Notes: a model not told the origin generated them from the letters alone. A stretch of 64,000 bases of DNA from Anagrus nilaparvatae (GCA_022575985.1 JAKSXM010000156.1:2108001-2172000); one strand, 5' to 3'. Positions 1 through 12,232 are shown, numbered from the stretch's first letter. Numbers and translations: made by a program.

Positions 1-600
1 AAATAGCAAAAACGAACATAATTCTTGAAGAATAAACAGATATTTGCCAGATACCGTTAATATTTTAATTTTAAATAGAGCTTTAATAGAGAAAACCTAT
101 AATAACAGGGTTTTGGACACTAAGTATAGGGTTTTGGACATGAAATTTATGTGATTTTGGTCACTATTCATAAAATTAACTACATGTCAAATAGGTAATA
201 AATTAGTTATGAAATTATAAAATGATTAATTTTTTTAATAAATAAAATAAACGAAATGTGATAAAATCAAAAAGAAAATGTGTATTGTAATGATTATATT
301 GCTTTGATATTTATAATTAAATTTAAAATTTCAAGTCCTTAAAATATCATTATTAAAATGTTATAAAAGTTATATACAATTTCTAATTAACATGAAAAAA
401 AGAGTTCAAATTTAAAAGTAAGGCATGTTAAATAATAAGTTGTTAATAAAATTGTAAATATTTAAGTATACTTTGACATTTTTTGTTCATCAACCAGGTC
501 GTATTTCCTTAAAATTATTCAAAAAGCATAGAAAAAATCAAATTGTCCTTCATTTAATGATTTTAAATGACATTTATAAATTTTTATAATTTTTTTTTTT
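1..600. other. AT-rich stretch, no gene seen
   Basis: No open frame of coding character, RNA gene or obvious repeat is visible. If the OBP gene downstream is real, this stretch may be one of its introns, since the exon at 1331 begins after an acceptor and no earlier exon was found here. Confidence 0.5.
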
Positions 601-608
601 CATTCCAC

Positions 609-753
609 AGATCTCTGAAGATCTATTTAGATCTACTTTAATCTCCAGAGATCTCCGGAGATCTAAGGAGATCTCTAGAGATCAAAAGTAATCTGCGGAG
701 ATCTAAAGAGATCTCCCCAATTTTTCGATCTATTTAGATCTCTAGAGATCTAT
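609..753. repeat. Cluster of AGATCT-centred palindromes
   Basis: Within about 145 bp the palindrome AGATCT, often extended to GGAGATCT or AGAGATCTC, recurs roughly ten times with irregular 5-15 bp spacing on both sides. It is not a strict tandem repeat because the spacing varies. Base composition is distinctly less AT-rich than its surroundings. No function is assigned. Confidence 0.75.
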
Positions 754-1330
754 CGAAAATTCGTCGGGTTAGTATTAATTATTTTTTGTCAGAACTTGAA
801 ACAATAGATAAAAAGCCAAAATACTTTAAAATGGATTAAAACGAAAAACTATCCATGTTCCTGCAATAAAGTCAAAAGGTTAGGATAAATTTTTTATTGT
901 TATGGGTACTCTGAAAACTAAAAGGATATACAAAATGTACTAAAATGGGCAATAGCTATAGTTAGGAAAACTTTGTTACAAGAGTTTGTTACAAAAATTC
1001 AAAATATGGCTGCAAATATCCTAAATTGGACAATAGCGGGAAACATGACCATTTTCAAGAAAAAGCACCAAAAAACTTTAGTTGCAATTGTCTTTTGAAG
1101 CATTCTGGCTTCAACGGGAAGCTTTAGGGGCCGCGACTAGACTATAAAAACAAGATTAAGTTTCAAAAACTAATTTTGCTCTCATTAATTCTGAACTATA
1201 CTAGCTTAAAAATTTTATATCTAACTAAACTAATCATAATTTACACCTTACTTTAGACGTTTATTACATTAAATGAACTATTCAATAAGTATTATATCAT
1301 ATTATTATATTATATACCTTATTTGTATAG

Positions 1331-2011
1331 GTTGAAAAAAATGGTAAAATAGATGTCAATAGACTTGCCTCAGATACCAAAAAAACATTTGTATTGGGAG
1401 ATAAGGATACAAATACATTCAAAGAATGTTTAAACAATGGTTTGTTAATAAAATTTTTAATTTTAATTATAATAATTATTGTCACGCTGTTTTATAAAAA
1501 TGAAATAAATAATATTTTCAAATGTATTTTATATTAACGAATTGAATTTGAAAAAAGTTTTGAAATTCTATTTGGTTGGTTTTGTAGTTTGCAAAAAATA
1601 TTGGATACGCATTTTTTAAATATTAATTTAAACTAAATACAATGGGATTCTTATTAAACGAGGCTCAAGTTCCTTTTGAACAAATATCCAAAGTTATCAA
1701 ATCATTTTTCATTATTATAGTCGCGTCGGCTTAAATTTTGCATTGTCTAAGCCCCCTTTTACTTTATATTTAAAAAATATAAACAAATAATTTTTAAAAA
1801 TATTAAAAATTTTGAGAATATTATGTAGTTATTTGTAAAGAAATTAAATTTTATATTTTATAGCTGAAATAATTATAAATGATTGAAAGATTTTTTTCAA
1901 TTCAATTTTTTAAAAATATTTATTTAATTTAAATTATCTGTTACAGTTAATGAAAATCCAGATCCTTGTGGACCTTCTACTGCATCACTAGGATGTTACA
2001 CTTTTCTATAA
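1331..2011 (+). CDS. Odorant-binding protein-like gene, last two exons
   Basis: Two exons, 1331-1439 and 1947-2011, joined across an intron with donor GTTTGT and acceptor TTACAG, give one frame ending at TAA 2009-2011. The spliced C-terminal segment of about 57 residues contains FKECLNN, NENPDPCGPS and GCYTFL. Its cysteines are spaced C-x10-C-x8-C. The C-x8-C pair, preceded by a cysteine 8-12 residues upstream, is the C4-C5-C6 signature of classical insect OBPs (PBP/GOBP fold), and DPC before C5 is typical. OBPs are small secreted carriers of hydrophobic ligands in sensillum lymph and other fluids. The signal peptide and C1-C3 are absent, so earlier exons should lie before the window or were missed. 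A palindromic mobile element starts 24 bp after the stop. Assignment rests on cysteine spacing and splice structure, not on a database match. Confidence 0.7.
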
Positions 2012-2034
2012 TCTTACAGATTAAATTTATGAAA

Positions 2035-3283
2035 TAGTCCGGGGCATAGTGTGAAAAAAAAGGTCAAATCTCAAACTGACTCTGAAAGTGGATGAATTTT
2101 TGTGAAACCTTTTGCATTCGCTTCAGAAAAATAATGCTAAAAAAGCGTCCCCCCGGAAAATTGTATAGTATGTCGGGGGGGGTGATTTTCCCACCCATTT
2201 TTCACCCCTTTTCCCCCCAATATTGAAAAGGAGTAAAAAAATATTTTTTAACACTTTTTAACGATGCTATGTGGTTATATATAGGCCGTAAAATAAGAAT
2301 TTGTGGTCAAAAATTACATTTAACAGGTTCCAAGGGGTGAATTTGGCCTTTTTTCACCCCAGTTACCCCAAAATATGACATAAATCTTAAATATACATTT
2401 TTTCAAAAAAAAATTAACTATATAGGTTTTTTAGGTCGCTAATCTCAAAAATGATGTCAGAAATTACATTTAGCCGGTTTTAGAGGGTGAAATTGGCCAT
2501 TTTCACCCCTTTCACCCCTCAAAAATTCATTTTTTGTAAAGAATTTATTTTTTTATTTTGAATGGGTCTAGTAGGTTTTTTTGGGCGCTGATTTCAAAAA
2601 TGAGGTCAAAAATCACATTTAGTAGGTTCAAAAGGGTCATTATTATAGTTTATGTAAATTTTTGGAGTATTTAGGGTGAAAATGGCCAAATTTACCCTTT
2701 AGAACCTGCTAAATATTATTTCTGACATCATTTTTTAGATCAGCGCCCAAAAAAACCTACTAGACCCTTTCAGAATAAAAAAATAAATTCTTTAAAAAAA
2801 ATGAATTTTTGAGGGGTGAAAGGGGTGAAAATGGCCAATGTCACCCTCTAAAACCGGCTAAATGTAATTTCTGACATCATTTTTGAGATTAGCGACCTAA
2901 AAAACCTATATAGTTAATTTTTTTTTGAAAAAATGTATATTTAAGATTTATGTCATATTTTGGGGTAACTGGGGTGAAAAAAGGCCAAATTCACCCCTTG
3001 GAACCTGTTAAATGTAATTTTTGACCCCAAATTCTTATTTTACGGCCTATATTACCACATAGCATCGTTAAAAAGTGTTAATAAATATTTTTTTACTCCT
3101 TTTCAATATTGGGAGGGAAAGGGGTGAAAAATGGGTGGGAAAATCACCCCCCCGATATACTATACAATTTTCCTGGGGGACGCTTTGTCGGTATTATTTT
3201 TCTGAAGCGAATGCAAAAGGTTTCACCAAAATTCATCCACTTTCATAGGGACTTCGAGGTGAAAAACACATTTCCCCGGACTA
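2035..3283. mobile_element. 1.25-kb palindromic (foldback) element, TA-flanked
   Basis: Arms of about 600 bp are inverted copies of each other around a centre near 2660, with an unpaired spacer of roughly 50 bp. The outer ends read TAGTCCGGGG on the left and CCCCGGACTA on the right, so a TA target duplication with GTCCGGGG termini is the simplest reading, as for Tc1/mariner-type MITEs. The arms contain GC-rich blocks of the type TTTCACCCC and two copies each of a core near TAGGTTTTTTGGGCGCTGAT that also occurs in other elements in this window. No transposase is present, so it is non-autonomous. It sits in the presumed 3' UTR of the OBP-like gene. Confidence 0.85.
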
Positions 3284-3940
3284 AAAAGTTTAAATGACTT
3301 AAACGTTTCTTTTATCAGATGATAATAAAAAAAACTTTAATTTGCAGTAATTATTAGTTTTGATTAATTTTTTCCTTGAATCCTCTACATTATAATTAAC
3401 TATTACACTTTTCTCACTTTGCTGCTCGTCTACAGCAATGAAATAATTTGTAAACCTTATTGTAATAAATTTTAGTTTTTATTACTCGCGATAACAGAAC
3501 ATCAAAGAAATTTTCAAGAACATTTATACAATAACTCAAAACCTTTGGTAAAATTATTACTTTGACTTGTAAAAAAAGTGTTGAATATTATTCAGCAAAA
3601 ATAAAAGTTAAATTTAAGATTTTTTTTATTTTAATAAATATGTATTAGTTCGAATCATTCTATTTTTTTTTTAAGTCGGTTACCTTTTTTTTGCATTACA
3701 CAGTTTTTTTGACAATTTAATTTGCTATAAGTTATTTGTTTTATTATTTATCTAGTTAGCGATGCTACATATGACGATTTATTTTGAAATACAAATTTTG
3801 TGAAATCTGAAAATCAAAAGAAAATTTTTTCAAAGTACTGCTATATGATCCTTGTTTTCAGGTAGTTTGAACCTTCAGAATCGTGGAAGAAAAATTAGCG
3901 ATAGATGTCAAAAAGTTTTTTAGTTAAAAAAATCATTTTT

Positions 3941-4242
3941 AGAGCAAAATCTCGATTTTTGGCAGCCATTTTTGTGTTTTGGACTTTTGTAAAAAAAGTA
4001 AGAAAAATGAGTCATAATTTTTTTTATTATTGCTGTAAAAAACTTACATTAGCATGAAAAATTTTTTCCTTTTAGGTCCGGATAGGAAATTTCCCTGGAT
4101 ATCCGATTCCGGGGTCAACAATTTTTCATGCTAATGTAAGTTTTTTGCAGCAATAATAAAAAAAATTATGACTCATTTTTCTTACTTTTTTTACAAAAGT
4201 CCAAAACACAAAAATGGATGCCAAAAATCGAGATTTTGCTCT
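3941..4242. repeat. Inverted repeat with about 122-bp arms
   Basis: Arms 3941-4063 and 4121-4242 are near-perfect reverse complements, starting AGAGCAAAATCTCGATTTTT and meeting around a 57-bp loop that contains GGTCCGGATAG. No target duplication is clear. Probably a MITE or the core of one. Confidence 0.8.
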
Positions 4243-5164
4243 GGGAGGCTAAAAACGGGGCTGATGACTTATTTTTGGCAGTACTTTCAGAAAATAACTA
4301 TTTGGAGCAGTTTTGAAGACCCGACCATACAAGTCGCCCTCACTTCATTTAAATCTACCTTTGTATACAAAGGTGCTAAATCTGAAACTTCTTGACGAAA
4401 ATTCTTAAAATTTCCCTTAATTATTTCTGTGTTGAAAAACAAATAATTCTTAATGTTTACTTTTTTCAATAAAAAAAAAAACAAAAATTAAGAAATCGGA
4501 GTATTAATACCTGGATGATCTAGATTTTTTGTTAGAAAATAAAGTCAAACTAAATTTAAGAAAATAAATTATGAACATTTTTTTGTTGGTTTTGCATTTT
4601 TCGATTTCAGTAATCGATGACTCATACGTCATTTTGCTATTGCCGTATTGAAAATTAAAAAATTCCACTTGGCTTCAGAAAGTATAGACATAGTTTAACA
4701 AAAAAAGTATAGCCCATTTTAAATTAAAATTTATTTCAAAAACTGCATTGTACAAGGAGGTGGGGGAGAAGGTCGCTTTAACAAAGAATGGCCCATATAT
4801 GCGAATTGATTTAAAAAGTGTTGAGTCTGAATATTTCCTTCTTTTTCTTTTCTGGGTTTTTAAAATTGCTGAGTTTTCAAGCTCTTTATTCTTAAAAACA
4901 GCTACGTACATTTATAAAATAATGAAATAAATAAAATTAAAAAAAATAATTTATAGTGTATACAGTTATAAATAAATATATATTATTAGGTTGGCAGGTA
5001 TTTTAAAACATTGCATGAATATTCGATTACTGGATGTGAAAAGTTGTCGTTTACCAAAAAATAAGATTCTCAAAATTATTGCTTATTTAATCACTTCTAA
5101 ATGTTGACACCAAATACATGGGCTGTTATGGAGAAAATTTTTGAACCCATAAACTTGAAGATAG
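4243..5164. other. AT-rich stretch, nothing assigned
   Basis: Short open frames on both strands overlap each other between 4675 and 4930 but lack splice context or recognisable motifs. No repeat structure was noticed. Confidence 0.4.
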
Positions 5165-5232
5165 CCATGAATTTGGTGCTTTTGATTTAATACATTTTAC
5201 TCAGCTATAATATTTGTTGCCACAAAGTGGTC
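5165..5232 (+). repeat. Dispersed repeat, copy 1 (partner at 10246)
   Basis: The stretch beginning GCCATGAATTTGGTGCTTT is repeated with few differences at 10246-10312, including TACATTTTACTCAGCTATAA. The MITE at 5235 lies immediately downstream, where the similarity stops. Confidence 0.7.
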
Positions 5233-5234
5233 TA

Positions 5235-5567
5235 CACTGAAAAAAAATTATAGACCTGACGCCTTGAATTTTACAAGCCGAAGGCATCGACCCTAAGTCT
5301 AGGGGCAGTGTCTTGTTTAATCAAGATGTATGCAGAGGAATGAATGCGCGTTTTGACTAAATGAGAAGCACAGTGTCCGCGTCTCTACCGAACTCAGGAA
5401 ACACGCGTTCGTATCGAGGCCCAATGAACATATGTTTGTCACGTGTCGGAGCGAACGCGCGTTTTGCGAGTTCTTATAGAGGCTTTGGGCCGAGTTCCAT
5501 GTTTTTGTAACTCACTTGACGTCTAAAAATCAATTCTAGGCGTCGGGCCTATAATTTTTTTTCAGTG
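5235..5567. mobile_element. 333-bp MITE, TA-flanked
   Basis: Terminal inverted repeats begin CACTGAAAAAAAATTATAG at 5235 and end with the complement at 5567, with TA on both sides (5233-5234 and 5568-5569). The GACC/GGCC-TGACGCC blocks inside the ends also pair. The interior is markedly richer in G+C than the surroundings (GCGCG and CGCGT motifs). No coding capacity. TA duplication suggests mobilisation by a Tc1/mariner-type transposase; the family is not recognised. Confidence 0.8.
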
Positions 5568-5743
5568 TATGTTATCAAATGATTTCAAGTACCTATACTT
5601 TCTCGCAAGTAAAATGAATCTGGGAGAGTATATAAGAAGTCATTATTTGCTTGAACAATTTAAACTTTAAAATCATATAATAAATAAAATTAACTCTTGG
5701 GTTAGTAGTATGCAAGATAATTTATTAAACGTAATATTACAAC

Positions 5744-6385
5744 GGAATTCATGTTTTTGTCGAATTTTACCTAACAACATATTTATTTTGGCTTATAAAC
5801 AAATTAAAATTGTTTAAACAATCACAGGGGTTGGTTTTTGAAAAATAGAACCAAAAAATCGTGATCAGAGGGTCAAAAAGTATATAAATAAAGGTGTCAC
5901 TCGTAATTTTCAAAAAAATTTTGTTTAAATAAATTATAAACCATTTAATATTGTTTAAACAACGAATTCTACGACATTGCAAATTAAAAATTCGGATACA
6001 GCAATTAAAAATTATATAAAATTGGTGATCGCTTTTCGAAATCACGAAAATTGTAAGCTGCGGAGTTCATGTTTTTGTCGAATTTTACATAGCAACATAC
6101 TAATTTAGGCTTATAAACAAATTAAAATTCTTTAAACAATTAATATAAATAAGGTTTTTGCAAAAAAAGCTTGAAAATCGTTATCAGAGGGTCAAAAAAT
6201 ACATAAAAAAAGGTGTCACACTTAATTTTCAAGAAAAAATTGTTTAAACAATTTATTAAAAATAAAATATTGTTTAAACAATTAATCATGCGACCTTATA
6301 AATTAGAAATTCGGATTCAGTGAGTCAAAATATATATAATAAAATCAGGTCATTATCAAAAATTTTGAATTGTTTTAGCTACAGG
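5744..6385. repeat. 318-bp tandem duplication with TTGTTTAAACAA motifs
   Basis: Two copies start at 5744 and 6062 with CATGTTTTTGTCGAATTTTA and run in parallel for about 310 bp with moderate divergence. Both contain TTATAAACAAATTAAAATT, a block AATCG-TATCAGAGGGTCAAAAA, and repeated near-palindromes TTGTTTAAACAAT (near 5811, 5953, 6238 and 6271). Reads as an old segmental or TE-derived duplication. Confidence 0.75.
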
Positions 6386-8239
6386 ATATTTTACATTTAG
6401 AGTGTTATCAAATTTTGCAATAAATTGTTAATAGCAAATAATTGACCATGAATTTTTCAAAATGGACCTCAGATTCGTAATTAAGGGGTCAAAAAACATA
6501 AATACCAGCCATTTTTTCCACAGAGATTTTATGGCATTAAATAGCATGGCTGGCGACAGGACCCAAAAAAACGTTATTTTTGAGGTTAGGCCAAATTTTA
6601 AGAAAAATATTATGGCTAAATAAAAGAAAAACTTAAATTTTGCATAAAACACGCAAGAAAGGGCACAAAAAATTCCGCAAATTACACTAAATCGGCAAAA
6701 ATTAAAAAAATTTAAAAATTAATAGTGTATTTTTCTTTCTTGCTCCTAAAATGGGCATTTTAATTGAGTTAACGAATACTTACGCGTACTGAGGTTAAAA
6801 TACATAAAAAAAGGCAACTTAAAAAAAAAAAAATTTACCCTAGCGTGTTCTTGTATAAAATGGCGCTAATTTAAAAAATGCTCAATTTTTTAGAAAAAAT
6901 GTTTTTAAAAAATATTTTTAGAAAAAATACATTGCCAAAAAAATGAAAATTTTCTCACAAAAATTTAACTTCATGGTTCCGTCATTAAATTACATATTTC
7001 CTGAGTATTTCATAAAAATCTGATAATTTTTGCGCAACTTATTAAACAAACTAAAAAAATTGGACAAAATTTGATTTTTTGAGGTTAGGATGTATTTAAT
7101 AGCAACCCCATCCAATTAGTTTCATTCTCTGTCTAATGACAAAAATTTTCAATTCTTTTTTTATGAGCATTTAACCAGAGATATGACAAAATCCTTTAGC
7201 AGCCTTCTTAAAATCTAGCAAGAAAGTAGTTTTTGCTATATATCTGGACAAGCGTTCCTCCAGGACACAAAAGAAATTAGATTCCTACTCACATACGTAT
7301 ATTAAACATAAAAAAAAAATTACACTTTCCTTTTACATCACTTTTCAGTGATTTTTATGCATCATAGGCTTCCACTAATATGGCTATATTCATTCGAGTA
7401 ATCCGCATTACACCCCAACCGAGACCCCAACATCAAGTAAATGTCGTTTCAATTTGGAGAGAAACAATGCGTTCATATATATAAAGCATGCTTTGCATAC
7501 AAACGCTTGCGTCGTGCCCTTTGGTGGTTATTCCTCACAGAAAGGAGCGAAGAGGGGCTCTTTTCTTCCTATAAAAAAAAAATCAAACTGATATTATAGA
7601 TATATAAGAAAAATACATTGAGTTTCTTACTGATGATCTCGCTTAATGTATTCGTTAATATCTTAATGATGTATATGGGTGATTTTCACTGGAATTGAAT
7701 ATTTTTTTATTGTTTACGGCACAACACTAATTTTTTTTTTTTTTTTTTTTTTTTTTGTATTTTAATGTTTATCAAGGTCCAAAAACCTAAAATTTTCAGT
7801 GGTACTGCTAAAAATGTAAAAATAAATATTCTACGTTTTATTCTTGTGGGATTTTTTTATTTTTGTAGACGGTGGTGACATTGGACGGTGGCGACAATTT
7901 GAATGTATTATTGAAATAACTTTGTATTGAAGCCATCAAATTTTCTCAAACTCTGGGTATCTTGTTTTTTCATCAAAACACATAACTGAACAAGATATAT
8001 AAAGTAATATATGACATACACTTGGAGAAAACGACATGGACGGTGGCGACATTTTTTTTTTGTAAAAGCGTTTTAAAATTTTAATAGGTTTAATTTTCAT
8101 AGTTAAAGCTTTTATATTTAAAATTTTAAGTTTTCCGCGGTTCATATATGAGTAGTTCAGTAAAAAAAATACCCTGCCAACTAGCTGGCACTAAGGTTCC
8201 TCAAACAATGAGCCAATTATAAGCATGCAATCATACATA
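6386..8239. other. AT-rich stretch, no gene; poly(T) and GACGGTGG motifs
   Basis: No convincing coding frame. It holds a poly(T) run at about 7731-7756 and three copies of GACGGTGG-type motifs (7868, 7884 and 8039). A stretch at 7370-7560 is less AT-rich but has no open frame of note. Confidence 0.4.
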
Positions 8240-9648
8240 CATTTATATTAATTTTTAAGTTTCTTTTATTGATCAAAAATTTTGAAACAAATTTTCAAAA
8301 AATTAATTATCAGTTTCGAGATATCGAGTAAAAACCATATTTTCAAATATAAGTTTTTTCATGGAAATAAATGAGATATTACCTACATCTAAAATGAAAA
8401 AAAAAAGTTTTCGATTTTTTAATAAAAAAATTTTTGGAAAGAAAAATTAGGTCTTAATTCGATAATGGTTGTAAAATATAACTAGTTACAATATTTTCAG
8501 ATATTAGTACATTAATGGAATTAAATTAGGCATTACAATTAAAAAAAAAAAATATTGTAGTTATTTTAGTTTTTTTGTTTTTTTAATTTTGAGAAAACAA
8601 ATTTTGAAAGAATGCGGTTTCAGATCCAAAAAATTACTATAAATGAACTTTCTAAAACTAGTACTCTCAAAGAAATAAATTAGGTACTACGTCCAAAAAG
8701 AAAAAAAAAATTAGTGTTTTTTGTAATTTTTTGTGAAAAAAATTTTGGAAAAATAATTTAAAAAAAATTGATTATCAGATTCGAGACATCGAATAAAAAT
8801 CGTACTTTCAAATATAAGTACTTTCATGGAAATAAATTAGGTATTACATCCAAATTAAAAAAAAAAAAAAAATAGTTTGAAATTTTTTGATGAAAAGATT
8901 TTTTTTAAAAAAATTAGGTCTTAATTCCATAATGGTTGTGAAATATCACCGGTTACAATATTTTCAGTTATTCGTACTTTCATAGAAAAAAATTAAGTAT
9001 TACGTCCTAAAATAAAAAAAAATTTGGCATTTTTTGTATTTTTTGGCAACAAAAATTTTGAGAAAAAAATTTTGAAAAAATTAGGTATCAGGTCCAAAAA
9101 AATGCTATAAACGATATTTCTAAAACTAGTACTTCCACAGAAATAAATTAGGTACTACGTCCAAAGAGAAAAAATAATTTGGTATTTTTTATAAAGATTT
9201 TGTATAATTAATTGACCAGTACTGGGTTGACTGGTATTGGTACTTGGTATTTTTTGTATTTTTTGGTGAAAAAAATTTTGAGAAAAAAAATTTCAAAAAA
9301 TTAGTTATCAGATTCGAGATATCGAGTAAAAATCGTACTTTCAAATATAGGTACTTTCGTGGAAATAAATGAGGTATTACATCCAAATTAAAAAAAAAAA
9401 AAGTAGTTTTAGATTTTTTGATAAAAAAATTTTTGAAAAAAAAATTAGGTCTTAATTCCATAATGGCTGTGAAATTTCACCGGTTACATACACACACACA
9501 CACACATACACACACACACACACATACATACTTTTTTTAAAAACCGGTTTTTTAGCTTCCTGAGGTCCCAAAACGTGCTTATATGCCAAAAAATCAAAAA
9601 TCGAAATTTGACCTATCACAATGGTTCCTCTTTGAGGAACCAAAAATA
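8240..9648 (+). repeat. AT-rich modular repeat field, related to 60-62 kb element
   Basis: Three kinds of module recur in changing order: one with TCGAGATATCGAGTAAAAA, one with GGTCTTAATTCCATAATGG and TTTCACCGGTTACA, and one with CTAAAACTAGTACTTCCAC. They are separated by A/T-rich spacers such as TTTTTGGTGAAAAAA. The 3' end (9530-9648) has CTTCCTGAGGTCCCAAAACG and a hairpin GGTTCCTCTTTGAGGAACC, the same terminus as the element ending at 62080. It appears to be an expanded arm of that family without a matching left end. Confidence 0.7.
9486..9531. repeat. (AC)n microsatellite with ATAC interruptions
   Basis: Runs of CA dinucleotides broken by CATACA. It occupies the same place in the repeat unit as the TG/TGTA microsatellite at 60288-60356. 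Confidence 0.95.
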
Positions 9649-10245
9649 CAACAGTGCTTTTAAGTGCATACATATAGAGTGCGCTCCCATAAAAGATGGG
9701 AAGCTTAAAAATAGCTAAAACCGGGGGACAGACTTATATGCGACGATACGCTAAGAGGGTTGCATGAAAATTTGTTTCGTTGAAAAAAATGAGTTTTTGG
9801 GACCTAAATACGTCATATGCATCCTACAGAAAAATTTAAGTTCAAATTTTAAGCCGTTTGTTAATACTCAAAGTTTACAATTAAGCAAAAGGACAGCAGA
9901 CGGTGGCGACAATTTGAACACATATTCTCCAGAAATTTTTTTTATTAAGTTACCAATATATGCATAGTAGGTTGTGACTTAAAAAAAATATTATTTATGA
10001 ACTTTTTAAAAAAAAAAAAGTGTAAAAGAGCTTTAGTTTCGGATATAAATGGAGGGGACACTATGTATACCGTTCCTGTGAAAAATACCCATATATTCTT
10101 ATAAATTTAGTACATAGAATCAAAATCTCATATATATTTATATATATTTTGTTTTATTTTAATTTGCTATATAATTTGCTCTATACGAGCATTCTTGATT
10201 AGTTATTACATTGATATATGAAAATATTCACATAATGAATTCATC

Positions 10246-10312
10246 TAATGCCATGAATTTGGTGCTTTGAATGTAATACATTTTACTCAGCTATAAAATT
10301 TTTTGCCATAAA
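10246..10312 (+). repeat. Dispersed repeat, copy 2
   Basis: Matches 5165-5232 (GCCATGAATTTGGTGCTTT and TACATTTTACTCAGCTATAA). Followed at about 10335 by a reverse-strand fragment of the ACATGGAACATGT family (CCCTTGATTTTCGAAATCCC). Confidence 0.65.
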
Positions 10313-11520
10313 GTGAAAGTGAAGTTCCATTTGACTTCGCCACCTACCCCTTGATTTTCGAAATCCCAGGACACCCCTATACAAACATATTAACATCATT
10401 TTTACACGATTTCTCGAATTTGATACCAAATTTTTTTGAAAATATTGATCACAATATTTTTGTCGTCAAAATATACAAAAAACATCAATAATAGACAGTT
10501 ATTTTTGAGATTAATAAATTTTTTATTTTTGAGATTAATACCTAATTATTTTAGATGCAAGTACTAATTTTATAAATATCTATTTTACATATCATATCTT
10601 TTTATGGGATAAAAATGACGTAAAAGAGATAACATTTAAAAAGTGAAGCAATTTAATTTATATATAACTTTTTATTTTATTTTACGTTTTTTTTAAATTC
10701 TTTAGACTGAATTTGAGCGTCAAAAACGAACTTGAAAAAGAAAAAGAAGAATCATAGCATACAAAGAAAAACTAGTCGACTGTAATAAAAGTGTGACTTT
10801 TTTTTTCCATTTTATTCGGTAAAAAAAAATGTTATTGTAACTGACGTTACTTTTAAAAAGTTTTTTAAGTATAAACGTATGAAAGTAAAAGGTTATATAT
10901 ATTTATATATATATATATAAATGCATGTAAAACTAAAATATGTGACTCAAATTCCATGACAATCCTTTTTCACAGAGAGTATTCATTGTAGACAACGTAT
11001 CTCATTTCCCATTTTCACATTCTACTAAAATATATTCCTTCTTGTAAAGCTTTTTGTACAGATGTTTGTACTACTTGTAAGTAAGATTATGAGCTAAAAT
11101 CTGTACATATTATAAAACGTCCTTTTAATATATAATTATAGTTAAGCTTAGTTAATACTTTTAGTTTTAGACATTTATTTTAATAATCAGAATACATATA
11201 TATATATATATACATATTTTAATATACCTACATTAATTAAATTTAATATAATAAATTATACTTTACGCTTAAAAAATAAAAACAATGAATTTTATGGTAA
11301 GGTTAATAAAAAAAAAGGGTATTTTTAAAAACGTTGGTATGAAGGTAACACACTTATAGAAATAACTATGGTATAAAATATAATATCATTTTTTTATATA
11401 AAATTTTAATGAAATTATAAAAACATTTATATTTGTCACGTCTTCAAGAATTCTGCTTCTTTTATTTTTTTTATAATATTTCTTTTATTTTCTTTTTTCT
11501 AAAAGAAATTTACATTGCAG

Positions 11521-11635
11521 ATGCGTGTACCCTCATCAAGCTTTGTGGTTTACTTTAATTGCTGCAGAAAAGATTAAAAAAAATAATAATAAGGAAAATG
11601 TGACAAGCGTTAAAATTACTGAAGCGAATGAATGA
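11521..11635 (+). CDS. Candidate terminal exon, unrecognised
   Basis: A strong acceptor (long pyrimidine tract, then ACATTGCAG) precedes a frame open from 11522 to TGA at 11633-11635. It reads CVYPHQALWFTLIAAEKIKK, then an Asn/Lys/Glu-rich tail of 17 residues. Composition looks more protein-like than random AT-rich DNA, but only about 37 codons are seen and no preceding exon was identified. The YPHQALW stretch faintly recalls the YPxQAxW segment of ATR-type kinases; this is far too short to assign. Could also be a chance acceptor. Confidence 0.3.
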
Positions 11636-12232
11636 CTTTGTTTTAAAATTTTTGCTCGTTTTAAATTAAATTAAAAATTAAATATTATATTTCTTTTTGT
11701 ATTCCAATCTCAGTTATAATTGCATGCAAGTTATTGTGCTATAATCTGCTGAAATTTCATTCATTACCATACAGAAATATTTTTCTTACAAACATTGTAA
11801 TAAATTTCTGAATTTTTTAGCTTTCAAGACTAAATCGCTTTGTATTGGCAGCCATTTTGGTTTTCTTATGCAATTTTTAGAGACAAGCTGAAAATTTTTT
11901 TTAGTTCTCAATTTTTTATTTTAAATCAAATTTTAAATAATTTTTTCTTTATTAAAAAACTGTTTATTAAAAATTTACTATGAAATTTAAATCATATTTA
12001 CACTCATTTTACTTAAAATATTCAAAATTTTTGTAAATTTTTCCACCTATTTATAATCTTGATGGTTTTACCGAATATATTACATATTATAGACATGATC
12101 TAAATAGCTAAATATTTTCTTTTGAGTATGTATGCACATACAATATTTGAGATTATTTTTTTACCCTCAAGCACATCAAATACATAAATATAATTTAATA
12201 TTTTTTTAAAATATTTTTTTTCTCATTTCTAG

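Noticed and set aside
3109..3297. Plus-strand frame in the 2-kb palindrome
   Set aside because: Lies inside an arm of the foldback element, and the other arm has no matching open frame.
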